A stretch of DNA of 64,000 nucleotides from Prorocentrum cordatum (Eukaryota > Sar > Dinophyceae > Prorocentrales > Prorocentraceae): positions 329,853 through 393,852 of the forward strand of contig CAUYUJ010014328.1 in assembly GCA_963575745.1 (NCBI GenBank), given 5' to 3'. Under the pieces are notes generated by a model. The model ran no database searches and had not been told where the DNA came from. It worked only from the letters and a program-made list of their open reading frames with translations. Of this stretch, positions 54,870 to 64,000 are shown one piece after another; positions within the stretch are counted from its first letter, which is position 1, and every line of letters starts with the position of its first letter. The translations under genes and the position numbers were made by a program.

Positions 54870-55331
54870 ATGCAGAACGTGAGATGAGGCAGCAGGAGAT
54901 GGCTCGGATGAGATGACGAGGCAGGGGCAGAGGCAGTGGCAGAAGGACTTGGAACTCGAAACTCTGGACCGATCGGAAACGAAATCAATGTGCTGATTGT
55001 GCTTTACTTATCTTAGCCAGAGCGTAGCGCGTAGCGCGTGACGCTTGCACTTGAAACTTGAACTCTGAACAGAGTGGAAGCCAAAATGGCTTGCTGCTTG
55101 CTGGCTTGCTGTGGAGCTGCGAGTTGCTTTAGGAATTCTGTAATGTTTCGCTGGATGCACTGGCGCACTGGCGCACTCGAGGCCCTTGTCCCTTGCCCCA
55201 ATGTCCCTTGTTGGTCAACGGTCAACGGTCAACGGGGCAGCTTCCCCCACCACGTACCACGTCTGGGTAGTGCCCACTGCACGCACAAGACAGCGGAGCT
55301 GGGCAGCTTCGCAAATGGCGCTCATAATGCC
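54870..55331. other. spacer; possible spliced-leader relic
   Basis: Contains AGCCATTTTGGCT on the minus strand (55079-55091), TAGCGCG repeats (55022-55039) and a triple TCAACGG (55216-55236). No gene is seen. Confidence 0.45.
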
Positions 55332-56558
55332 CTACAGACATATGAAGCTGCATGCGCAATGCCTGACCGCAAGCCCCTGCTGCGACGCGACCTTGTTGTC
55401 AGCACGGGGGAAGTGCGCTATCACATGCTTCTCAACCTCTCCGCATTGTTTGTCGGGGAAGGACGCGACCACTTGCAACCCATCGTAGCTGAGCTTGTGC
55501 CCGCGCATGAAGCTTCGGTCGTTTCCTCGCCACCCCCATCCCCCATTCCATCGCCATGAAGGGTCGCTCGTCGTGCCGATGTAGACGGAGCGCCCAGAGG
55601 CGATGGCACGATCGTGGAGGTGCCGCACGCGCTTCATCACTAGACCAACGTCGATGTCGATGAGGGGCTGGTGTACAATCATCGATTGAATGCCGCGACA
55701 ATCACTAAGCACCTGTCGAGCGTCCTCCCGGGCGCCTCCCCACATCATCTTAAGCCGCGTCTCTCGGCTGCGCGAGCGCATGCGACGCCTGGCAGGCGCT
55801 GTCACTCTTTTGCCGTTGTCGTCGAAACAGGCGACCTTCGCGAACTGAAATGCGCTGCCGCCATCGACCCCTGCAAAGGCCCTCGGGCTCCGAACTCCAG
55901 AGGCCTTGTCGCCGCCGTCGCCGCATCCTGCTCGGCCCTCGACAGCGTCGGTAGGCGGTCCCCCGCGTGAAAGGTCGAGCCCCAGGCGATCTGTGATGAA
56001 CGAAAATGTGTCATTGTTCCCCTTGCCCATGCCACCACCATTGACGCCCTCGGCGCTGATGGTGTCATTGGCCATGACCTTGACCTTGACGTTCACGCCG
56101 CAAGGCCCTCGAGCTGCTCCGCCGTATCCGACGCTCCCTGGAGGAAGCGACGACGCTGATGCTGGATGCACCTTTGCTGGAGAGGGCGATGCTGTCTGGA
56201 TCTCGCAGGCCCTGATCTCTGGAGGCGATGCCGACGGCTCTTGCAAGCCCTTATCTCTGGAGGAAGCGATGCTGTCTGGATCTCGCGCTGCTCTGCGGGT
56301 GCCGCCAGCGGCGCCAACGCCCGCTGCAAAACCTCCCTGGCTGGCTTGTTGCGGACTCGCAGCGGCGGCGGCCACGGTCCGAACGTCCACAGCAACTCTG
56401 GCTTCAACATAGAGCGTCATACCTTCAGTGGCCTCGTCATCCGAGCCGCCGAACATGTCTCGCAGAAGGCAGGCAGACACCGACTGCGAGTCCGCGCTGG
56501 GAGACCCCCAGGACGAGGTGCTGAATGAAGGATCCCCCATGGCTCTTGCCCCAGCCAT
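55332..56558 (-). CDS. unknown protein with GIY-YIG-like C-terminal domain
   Basis: A single open frame of 408 residues from 56558 (MAGARAMGDPSFSTSS). Residues 1-250 are low-complexity, rich in Ala/Ser/Gly/Asp, including diverged repeats of SASPPEIRACEIQTASPSPA that come from roughly 45-bp DNA repeats at 56150-56300. The last 110 residues look folded: RSVYIGTTSDPSWRW, then HKLSYDGLQVVASFPDKQCG and EVEKHVIAHF. Strand-YIG-T-x-Arg followed about 50 residues later by E-x(2)-[LV]-I resembles the core of GIY-YIG endonucleases, in which the Arg and Glu are catalytic, although a preceding GIY strand is not evident. If right, it would be a nuclease domain acting on DNA. The frame is unbroken. Neighbours do not help. 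Confidence 0.5.
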   Translation of the reverse strand: MAGARAMGDPSFSTSSWGSPSADSQSVSACLLRDMFGGSDDEATEGMTLYVEARVAVDVRTVAAAAASPQQASQGGFAAGVGAAGGTRRAARDPDSIASSRDKGLQEPSASPPEIRACEIQTASPSPAKVHPASASSLPPGSVGYGGAARGPCGVNVKVKVMANDTISAEGVNGGGMGKGNNDTFSFITDRLGLDLSRGGPPTDAVEGRAGCGDGGDKASGVRSPRAFAGVDGGSAFQFAKVACFDDNGKRVTAPARRRMRSRSRETRLKMMWGGAREDARQVLSDCRGIQSMIVHQPLIDIDVGLVMKRVRHLHDRAIASGRSVYIGTTSDPSWRWNGGWGWRGNDRSFMRGHKLSYDGLQVVASFPDKQCGEVEKHVIAHFPRADNKVASQQGLAVRHCACSFICL

Positions 56559-57389
56559 GGGGAACTAGCTTGGGCCAATATGCCAAGATGATGTAAGGAT
56601 GCGAATCCTGTCGCGGATCTGCTGGGGTGCTCGGGGCTCTGTGGGGTCCTGGGCGTGGTGCTCTAGGGCCCTAGGGCCCTCTCTGGCGGCCTCTTCCTCC
56701 TCGCTTGCTGCGCCCGGCTGGTGGCGACCAAGAAGGTACTGGGCACCAGAAAGCCGAAGGCTAGAGGCTAGAACAATTCGAACCAGGCAGCCCAAGCGTC
56801 CAAGCGCCTAGCGCCTAGCGGCCTGGAGAGTGAGACAATCTGCATATGGAACGCAGTTGATCTGAATATGGGCGTCTTTCTCCTCATCCCTGAGCTCAGG
56901 GATGCATGGGAGCGCCTGCGCTCGCTGTTCCAGCAATGCGCAGCACATGCGGTCCTATTGTGGGCCCATTCCCACTCGCGCCAGTAGCAGATGCTCTCGC
57001 GGGCGCCTTCCCAGACATCAGACAGCCTTAAAAAAACCAATGCCGCCCAGAACGTCATGGTTTTTAACCAAGACAAAGCAGAAAAACCAAGACATTGCAA
57101 CAAAAACCGAGACAACTGTAGTTCTGGTGAAATAGCGTGTCTGTTGTCGTTGGTTCGTTGTGAATATGTTGTGTGTATGTAGACAGCTTTTCTACTATAT
57201 GTAAGCGTTGCCAACAACAGACTGTTGTTGCAACCGCGTGCATTGTGAGCTAGGAACTGTGTCGTTGGGCGTTGGTAGTAACGCCTCTGCGTCTCAAGGG
57301 TACCGGAGCACAGGCGGAAGCCTAAAGGATAGTTTGGCGAGTCAGGGCTGGGGGACAGTGCGGACAGAGAATCCACCAGATGCGGGATG
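56559..57389. other. spacer without recognised gene
   Basis: A minus-strand frame of about 200 residues (56768-57376) is open but has no recognisable motif. A-rich from 57025 to 57120. Confidence 0.45.
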
Positions 57390-57638
57390 ACGATGATTGT
57401 TTAGGCAAGGCAAACAGTTCTGGATCATCGAAAAAATGCACGCGCGTACGCGACATATGCGTTGCAACAACAACGCAATCTCTTCTCATCCTGGGATGGA
57501 AGCTTCGCCCCGAAGGGCGGTGCCCCGATGGGCGACCGCATGTAGAAAAATATGGGCCAGGAGCGACGAGTCTTAAGGTCTTTACTGCTTTCACTTGTTC
57601 CTGGCTCTCGTTCCCTCTCTCTCGCTTTTTTTTTTTGT

Positions 57639-57732
<94 letters not shown>

Positions 57733-60015
57733 TGCACTGTAGCACGCAAGTGTGTAGGGCACCGCTCTCGGACGGGAACGTGCAGGGGCACCGTTCTCGG
57801 AAATGTCAAAGGCCTGCAGCCGGCGCCGCCAGGGGCCCGAGGCCTGAGAAGAAACGCGACCCCAAATCAGCAGGGCGGTCACGGTGGTGAAACATAAGGG
57901 TGGTGAAACAAACATCATATTTGTATTTATACACATGAATACAATGTATGCGTACGTACATGTTAAAGTGTATGGAATATATGTGTATACGTATATGTAT
58001 GGCAGTGTGTTTGTGTTCATGTATGTGTTGGCGTTGTTATTTACGGTGCTACATTATTATCACACGGTTCCGTATCCATTTTCCAATTATCCTTGCAATC
58101 GTTGCCAGGGAAACACTTGCAAAGCGGAAGTCGAGCAGAAGGGTTGGCGGCGGTGGTCTTCCCCGCCACCGAAAAACACACAATAACGCAATCTGTGTCC
58201 ACCTCTATTCGCCAAGTATGTTCGGATCCTTCTCCGTAGTCATCGGGAAATTCGACATGGAATTGTCGAATGCGGCGCCGTGCACGCAACAAAACAAACA
58301 ACGCAATTTCTATTCATCACCTCCCCTACTTGTCCTCCTTCTGCCTTGAATTCCTCCCTTTTCCCTCCCTGATTTTCCCAATATCACCCTCAGGAAGGAC
58401 GGAAATGCATAACGCGCGGTGGCGACGCTGCAAGTATTCCCAGACATTGGGCGTCTCGAAAAAATTGAGACAGAGGTGTTACATAGTTTTTGGCCTCTCG
58501 GGGCCCTCGCTGGGCGTCGGGACCGTCAAACAACCACTCGGGATGAAAAATTAGTCCCAGGGAAGTGGTCGGGAGGTCGGGGGCCCGCGTCTCGAAAAAA
58601 ATGAGACGTCGGATGTCTGGGTTTCCAATATGCTCACCGCGTGCTTGGTGATGCAGCCACGCGGGCTGCATGCGCACCCGACGCAAAACAACAATCACGC
58701 AATCTCTGCTCCTCTTCGGAGCGTTAAGTTGGCTAGAGAAAGCAGCAGCTGACTGGAAAAAAACAGGCGCCCGTTCCGGCGGGGCCAGCCGACAACGCAA
58801 TCTCTTATCATTACCCCGTCTGAATACTATGCCCCTGTCCCTTTCCCCCAGGGGACCAAAACAGCGACCACGCATGGAAATTGTTGATGAAATCGTTCAA
58901 GCGCACCGCAGTGGCGATCCCAGCAATCTTTGCCAGGGCAGCAACAACACAATAGTTGCGAGCGAAACGCTGTGAAACGGTACATATAAAAGTGCTCTCC
59001 ATGGAGTCCGTGAGCCCGCGATGGGCGCCGCCTGGGCCAGGAGGCCATAGGCCCCCTGTGCCCTCCACACATCAGGCGTCTCGATCTTTCGAATTGTTAT
59101 TCGACGGTCCCGAGGGCCTGCACGTGAAATCCCACACCAACGAAAATCAGACAATCATGAAATATTGTCGTCTCGATTTTTTCGAGACACCCGATGTGTG
59201 GGACGAGCAACAAACAACGCGATGTATTCTCATCAAATTTCCCTTCGCAGTCCTTCACTCCTTTCTCCGCTACACACCCTCACCCCTTCTAAACTCGGAT
59301 TGGGCGATGGGCTTCAACCGTTCACCGTTGCGCAGCGGCCTGCGCATGCGTTGCAGCCACTTCGGTGCCAGAGCAGCGAACAACGCAACGTCTTCTCATC
59401 TATTGTCCCCCGCTTCCCTCCTCCTCTCCCACATCCCGCTTCCCTCCTCCTCCCTCCTCCTCCTCTTCTCATCTAACTCGTAGAAGCAACAAGTAAAATC
59501 GATGGCCACGCAGCGCAGCTGCCTCGCCGCAGGGGCCGCCTGGAAACCGCTCGGGCACTCCAGACCGACAGAGCAAAAACAAATAACAACGCAATCTCGT
59601 CTCCCATCTTTTTTCTCATCCGTAGAAATCTGCAGCGCTCAGAATTCGCTCATGCTGGCCTCAAGCACCTGGCTGCCCCGCAGCCGGCGCCCGACGAACA
59701 ACAAATCAACGCAATCTCCGCTCATCCATTGCGGGCCACATTTACCTTCCCCTGCCCCCAGGAATGCGAACAACAGCGCAATGTCTTCTCACCGCCAGGA
59801 AATACCATGCCAGGGCAATGCTCACGTCGCAAATGGCACGCGCGCCCCTCGATGGTGGCCAGCAGCAGCCAACCCGTCGACCATCCAGGTCGCGGGGGTG
59901 GAAGAGGTGGCGGGGGGGGTGGGAGAGGTGGATCGAATGGGGGCGCTGGAGGGGACGAGGTAGAGGAGGAGTCGGCAAAACAAGCAATCTCTTCTGACAA
60001 GCAGCGCAATCTCTT
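57390..60015 (+). repeat. irregular array of AACGCAATCTCTTCTCAT elements
   Basis: At least eleven copies of a core ACAACGCAATCTCTTCTCAT (near 57471, 58185, 58300, 58696, 58793, 59215, 59381, 59586, 59708, 59771, 59985), each followed by a pyrimidine-rich stretch and preceded by a different, often hairpin-forming segment. Three preceding segments contain GTCTCGA...GAGAC hairpins (58452-58470, 58588-58610, 59167-59187). Spacing varies from about 65 to 700 bp. A related core occurs in reverse orientation in the repeats at 17.3 and 22.9 kb. Confidence 0.75.
57640..57727. repeat. CT microsatellite
   Basis: CT runs of about 50 and 33 bp split by TTTTTTCTAT. Confidence 0.97.
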
Positions 60016-60334
60016 ATTCAACTGTTTTTTTTGTGTTGGTGTTGTGTTTCGTTTTGCACATAAGCATTGTTGTTTGTTTGATGTGCCTCTGTATTGCACA
60101 TATCGTCATTAGTTTGTGTGTGTTGCGATTCGATAAGTGCGTTTGGCAGTCAAGTAGCCCCGCTGTTGTTGCAAACCCCATTTCCTTGTTGAGCACATGC
60201 GGTGCACAGTACTTTTCTTTTGTCACGAACAGGAGGTGACGCGCCAAGGGAGCAGATTTGAAGAGCCCGCACGCGACGCAAACATTACACGCGCACACGT
60301 GCTCAAGATCTTCCCCACCAGAGGCGCACTGCGA
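60016..60334. other. spacer downstream of transposase-like ORF
   Basis: AT-richer sequence with GTTGT runs. No gene is recognised. Confidence 0.5.
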
Positions 60335-62250
60335 TCAGCGCGCCTCGGGCAAGATCTTTTGCAACAGTGTAACGTAGAATGTTGGTCCCGCGTGCACGCT
60401 TTTCGCAGCTGTCCCCATGACTCGGTTCTCCTGCTCGTCCGCATATGTCCAATAAAAAAAGGGGTTGCCCTGGGTACTTGCTCTTTTGGCAAGGTCCCAG
60501 GCCGCGTGAAACTTATACGTTTCGTGGCCGCCCCACGCTTTCCACTCGCGCAGAGCTGTCACGATGTGGTTCTGGAGCTGTGAGAGAGCAACTGGCGGCA
60601 TTATGCGGGGCGACCGTTTCATGGCGACTTCCATATCCACGAGCGCCGAAACTGCGCGGCGAAGGTGCCTATGGCCTGCGCCGAGAAAGCGCCAATTCTC
60701 ATCCGCTAAAATCCGAATGAAAGGCATCAGTCTCCGCGTTTGTGCAGCTTTCGCCTTCAGGCGGGGGCGCGCGCCGCCAGCATTTAGCTGGTTGTACTTT
60801 AAACGGTTGATTATTGAATGCTTGCCGCGCGGCATACGGCGCATTCTATAATGCGCCTTGAGGCGCCTGCGCAAATGAACCATGTTATCGACCCGCCGCC
60901 GCTCCACAGTGGGTGATGGGGGCCCCCAAGCACGCTTTTTGACGATAACGGGAATTGAGATCGAGGGCAGACAACGTCGGATGAGGAGGAATGACCAGAG
61001 GATCTCAGAAGTGAGAGGAGCAGGTAGGTTGCGAACTCGGCATGCGTGCGGGCCCCCGTTCTTCAGCAGATTGCGCAAAATTTGCGTCAATTAGTTTTAG
61101 CATGACCTCACCAGCAACATATTGGCTGATGCCGAGGTCGAACACGCGCATACAATCGAGGTGAAGACAATCGACACTAAACCCTCTGATGGTGAACAGC
61201 GGGCTCCAGAATTTAATGTTGGAAGTGTTTGCAGCGTTGAAAAACGTGAGCCAGCCTGGCATATCCACGCCAAGGGACCCACCTGTGCCCACGAGGGCGT
61301 GCCAATCAAGTAGGTTTTCGTCGCAAATGACGATCCACCCCACGGGCAGATGAAGTTCTGGAAACGGCCTTACCAGCGCAAAACCACCATATTTGCGCGA
61401 AAGTTCCATGCACCTTAGAAGCCTGCGCAGCTGGGCACGACTTTGCACGTACCTTTTGGTCACGCACGCCCCGAGGTCATCATTAAAATCGCTACGCTGG
61501 CGGGGGCGCCAAGGGCAGAGGGCCAACGTGCGGGCAAAATTAAACATATCAGCGCGGGATGCGTTGCAACAAAAACATGGGTGCTGAACGTGCGTCCAAT
61601 TTGTAAAACCGAAACAAGAAACATATTCTAACAAGTCTGCGCGATACTCCACGAGAGCGCCATATTTCCCGAAGGGGAGGCCGCGGTGGAGCTCGCGAAG
61701 CTCTTGGGAAAAAGGCTTTTGGTTGTGGTCCAGAGACGGAAACGTGCCAGCGGCGAGCGCCGAGAATGACCAGGCGATCACCTTTTGCATTACTTGCATC
61801 GTGCACCACCCTTTGCACGAGCATTGGCAAAGGTCAGATTTTTTAACAGTGCAAATCAAATGTCGTTTTCTGTTGGGATCCACAGCCGAACTCCAATACC
61901 AGCAAATAAATGAATCTGTTTTCGAGAACGGAACTCCGTCTGAGTATAGCGTGAGAGGAACGGTGTCTGCGTGTCCTCTTTCTAAAACAACAGGGTGCGA
62001 AGCATGCGTCCCAGGTAAATCATTAATATCAAGAGTGTTGAAATCTGCAGGACGTTGCTCCAGCAACTCGAAAAACCTCTCGTGTGGTAAGCTAATGGGG
62101 AAATCATTGTTCAAGTATCTCGATTCCGTATGTTTGCTCCACATGGGAACGGCACACGTGTAAAATGATGCAGCACGTCTCTCACCCAGTGCATGCCTAA
62201 TGTGCTCAGCATAATGCCCACGACCCGGAGCGCGGGCTAAGTCTTCAAGG
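60335..62250 (-). pseudogene. transposase-like multicopy ORF, in two frames
   Basis: Frame 1 (about 62250-61005) contains FYTCAVPMWSKHTESRYLN, then NDFPISLPHE, LYSDGVPFSKTDSFICWYWS, CTVKKSDLCQCSCKGWC, and HLDCMRVFDLGISQYVAGEV. Frame 2 (61090-60335) supplies the continuation: LKAKAAQTRRLMPFIRILAD, HETYKFHAAWDLAKR and NPFFYWTYADEQENRVMGT. The frame change lies in the 61005-61090 overlap. The Asp of YSDG, the Asp pair of LDCMRVFD and a late Glu could form a DDE triad, which together with its repetitive-family look suggests a DNA-transposon protein. I cannot name the superfamily. The apparent Ser/Leu N-terminus above 62300 is GA microsatellite and not coding. No terminal inverted repeats were identified. 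Confidence 0.5.
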
Positions 62251-62382
62251 CCAGTGCCCCCTGCAAAACCGCTGGGGTGTTCGCATCTTCCAAATGCAAG
62301 GGGAGGGGTGAAAAGGAAGTGTGCAGGGGAGAGGGGGGATGAGTGGAGGACAGCGATGAGGGAAGAGACAGGGAGAACATAA

Positions 62383-62384
<2 letters not shown>

Positions 62385-62455
<71 letters not shown>
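62385..62455. repeat. GA microsatellite
   Basis: About 65 bp of nearly pure GA. Provides a spurious Ser-Leu N-terminal extension to the adjacent minus-strand ORF. Confidence 0.97.
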
Positions 62456-62457
<2 letters not shown>

Positions 62458-62734
62458 AAACAAAAAAAAGAGGGAGGTGGGGGATGGAAGATGCTATACT
62501 CCACGGGGCTGGCCTGCATGAGTGACGTGGTGTGCTAGAATGCACACGTCAGTGGCCGTCCAGAGGCCGCGGCGGCACCTGTCCACCACGTACTCTCGGA
62601 GGCCAGATCCGTTGCTTCGGCGGTTCAAACACAGGGCCCTGACAGACGGGATCTAGACGAGATTTAAAACGTCATTCGAGGGGAAGGTCACCTTGCCGTC
62701 CCTTCCTACAAACAGGTTTACATGTGTATACGCA

Positions 62735-62865
62735 CACGTATGTATAGATGTATGTACATACATTTGTACATACATACATATATATATATATATACATTGC
62801 ATGTATACGTATATACATATATGTGTATACAGACATACATACACACATACATACATACACTCGTA
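62735..62865. repeat. TACATA/TA microsatellite
   Basis: TACATA, TATATA and CATACATA repeats. Confidence 0.93.
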
Positions 62866-62924
62866 TACAAACCACATCCCTCGGACCAGGGCCCTGCGGT
62901 TCAACCGCCGACGCGCCCTGGCCT

Positions 62925-63080
62925 GCAGCACCAGGATCGCCACCCCCACAGCCTCCAGCGCCCACACCAGGAGCGCGACGCGCACTGCCTCCAGCGCCCA
63001 CAGCAGGGCTGCCTCCAGCGCCCACACCAGGAGCGCGACCCGCACTGCCTCCAGCGCCCGCGCGACCCCCTCCACCTCCA
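62925..63080 (+). repeat. roughly 27-45-bp minisatellite CTGCCTCCAGCGCCCACA
   Basis: Five to six units of GCCTCCAGCGCCCACACCAG with a GAGCGCGAC spacer of varying presence. Confidence 0.92.
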
Positions 63081-63114
63081 GCGTCGGTGGAGAGCAGGGC
63101 TGCAGCGGCGCGGG

Positions 63115-63262
63115 CTGACATGTGTGAACAACCACAACGTATCGTTTGAAACCGAAACGCTTACGGACAAACCCAGTGAAACCGAACGCTTGAAGTGAAC
63201 AACCACAACGTATTGTTTGAAACCGAACGCTTCAAGTGAACAGCCACAACTTATTGCTTGAA
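63115..63262 (+). repeat. roughly 53-bp tandem repeat, three copies
   Basis: Units contain GAACAACCACAACGTAT, TGTTTGAAACCGAA and CGCTTNAAGT. The first is interrupted and the last two are about 90% alike. Confidence 0.92.
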
Positions 63263-64000
63263 ACCATGGTATCCTATCAGTTCTAGCGTCGATGGCCCCA
63301 GGATGCGCGCAGTGACGATGCAAGTTCCTTGAACTCCCCTAGCTGGAACTTGTCCCCACCTGGTCAGCAAAAGCAAGGATGCACAGGTACGCATTGGAAC
63401 AGCACACATCTTCAAGATGCAGCATGATTGCATTTGATGATGGATGTGGCGAGGTGTTCAATGATGTCTCTCCCCCCTCCTCCATGCGAGGTATAGAGGC
63501 CCCCAGCTCCCAGGGAGGTGTCACCAAACGTTGTTGACCCTGGGACCCCTCTCAAAAACAGAATTGGCTCCTCCACTCCACGCCTCCATAATATGATGTG
63601 CGTATGTCCACTGGCATCCCTTCTCGCCCCTCGTTAGTAGAACTGGGGATGGGTGATCAGCAACACTTGGAGTGCCCGCGCGAGCGTATTCGGGACGACC
63701 CACGTAGCACCATTAACGAACTCAGTGCAGAGCATTCTGCAAGGATGCCTGCACCAGTACGGGAGGTGAAGGAAGGAGCGTCAGGGAGTCGGGCGGGAAT
63801 GGTTGGATGGGGATCGGGCGGGCGAGATGATGCTCCACCAGCTGAGTGCCGGATCCTCCCTCCTCTCGAACTTGTGCTCGGGTCGGGGCGGTGGATCACG
63901 GCGGTGCGATCTGCGTGTTGACCGCGGCGACGGACTGCTGGACAGGGAGGATCATCTGGTAGAAGGTGTTCGCCTGGAGTCACCGCTCACTCTCACGATC
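63263..64000. other. spacer to window end
   Basis: Mixed-composition sequence with short ORFs on both strands. Nothing is recognised. Confidence 0.5.

Noticed and set aside
56768-57376. 202-residue minus-strand ORF
   Set aside because: Open but with no recognisable motif; its upstream half is A-rich spacer. Kept as spacer.
57390-60015. CRISPR-like constant repeat with variable spacers
   Set aside because: Spacing is irregular (about 65-700 bp), the core is diverged, and nothing else is prokaryotic. Treated as a dispersed eukaryotic element instead.

Overview
The window looks like nuclear DNA of a dinoflagellate (confidence about 0.8; genus not determinable). The reasons are low gene density in a sea of tri- and dinucleotide microsatellites, degenerate short-period repeats and satellites. 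In addition, several ORFs carry sequence signatures I associate with large dinoflagellate multicopy families: a kinase/2-oxoglutarate-oxygenase fusion, a GIY-YIG-like protein, a Zn-ribbon-tailed Ala/Pro-rich ORF, and a YSDG-containing transposase-like ORF. The Ty1/copia and LINE remnants also have the flavour seen in dinoflagellates. No bacterial operon structure, rRNA, CRISPR or complete tRNA was seen. All family assignments come from reading motifs, not from database searches.

Layout. 1-18.8 kb is almost entirely repeats: microsatellites, a 300-bp AAGCTA array, a roughly 35-copy 131-bp satellite (3.05-7.64 kb), long CCA/TCC/ATC tracts, and a 15-bp GC-rich minisatellite bracketed by about 200-bp direct repeats. 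18.8-22.65 kb holds a decayed Ty1/copia element on the minus strand (integrase, reverse transcriptase, RNase H). 23.5-24.3 kb is microsatellite. At 25.05-27.08 kb a 5'-truncated LINE with poly(A) tail and a visible target-site duplication sits inside a field of degenerate AGGATTCCTTAC repeats. 28.5-41.1 kb is again repeats, including a recent 473-bp tandem duplication that carries a large hairpin.

41.2-48.4 kb is the only dense gene region: two long minus-strand genes in head-to-tail order. Downstream is the kinase/oxygenase fusion, broken by a stop codon, an insertion in the activation-segment motif and a frameshift. Upstream is an unidentified protein of about 1,050 residues with two frameshifts. 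Further minus-strand ORFs follow: a cysteine-tailed Ala/Pro/Gly-rich ORF (49.5-50.3 kb), an HU/IHF-like ORF (51.8-52.4 kb), a small unknown ORF (54.4-54.9 kb), a GIY-YIG-like ORF (55.3-56.6 kb) and a transposase-like ORF in two frames (60.3-62.25 kb). Every supported coding region is on the minus strand, which fits the unidirectional gene organisation described for dinoflagellates.

The most striking structure is a roughly 930-bp nested palindrome at 53.48-54.41 kb. It is an array of about 13 small ATCGAT-centred palindromes that itself folds around one centre (54106/54107). Beside it is an array of GAGCTC/TAACAT palindromes whose sequence recurs inside the broken kinase gene 10 kb away. A second notable signal is a dispersed element with an AACGCAATCTCTTCTCAT core at 57.4-60.0 kb, and a third is a recurrent TGNAACAGY motif scattered through the two large genes.
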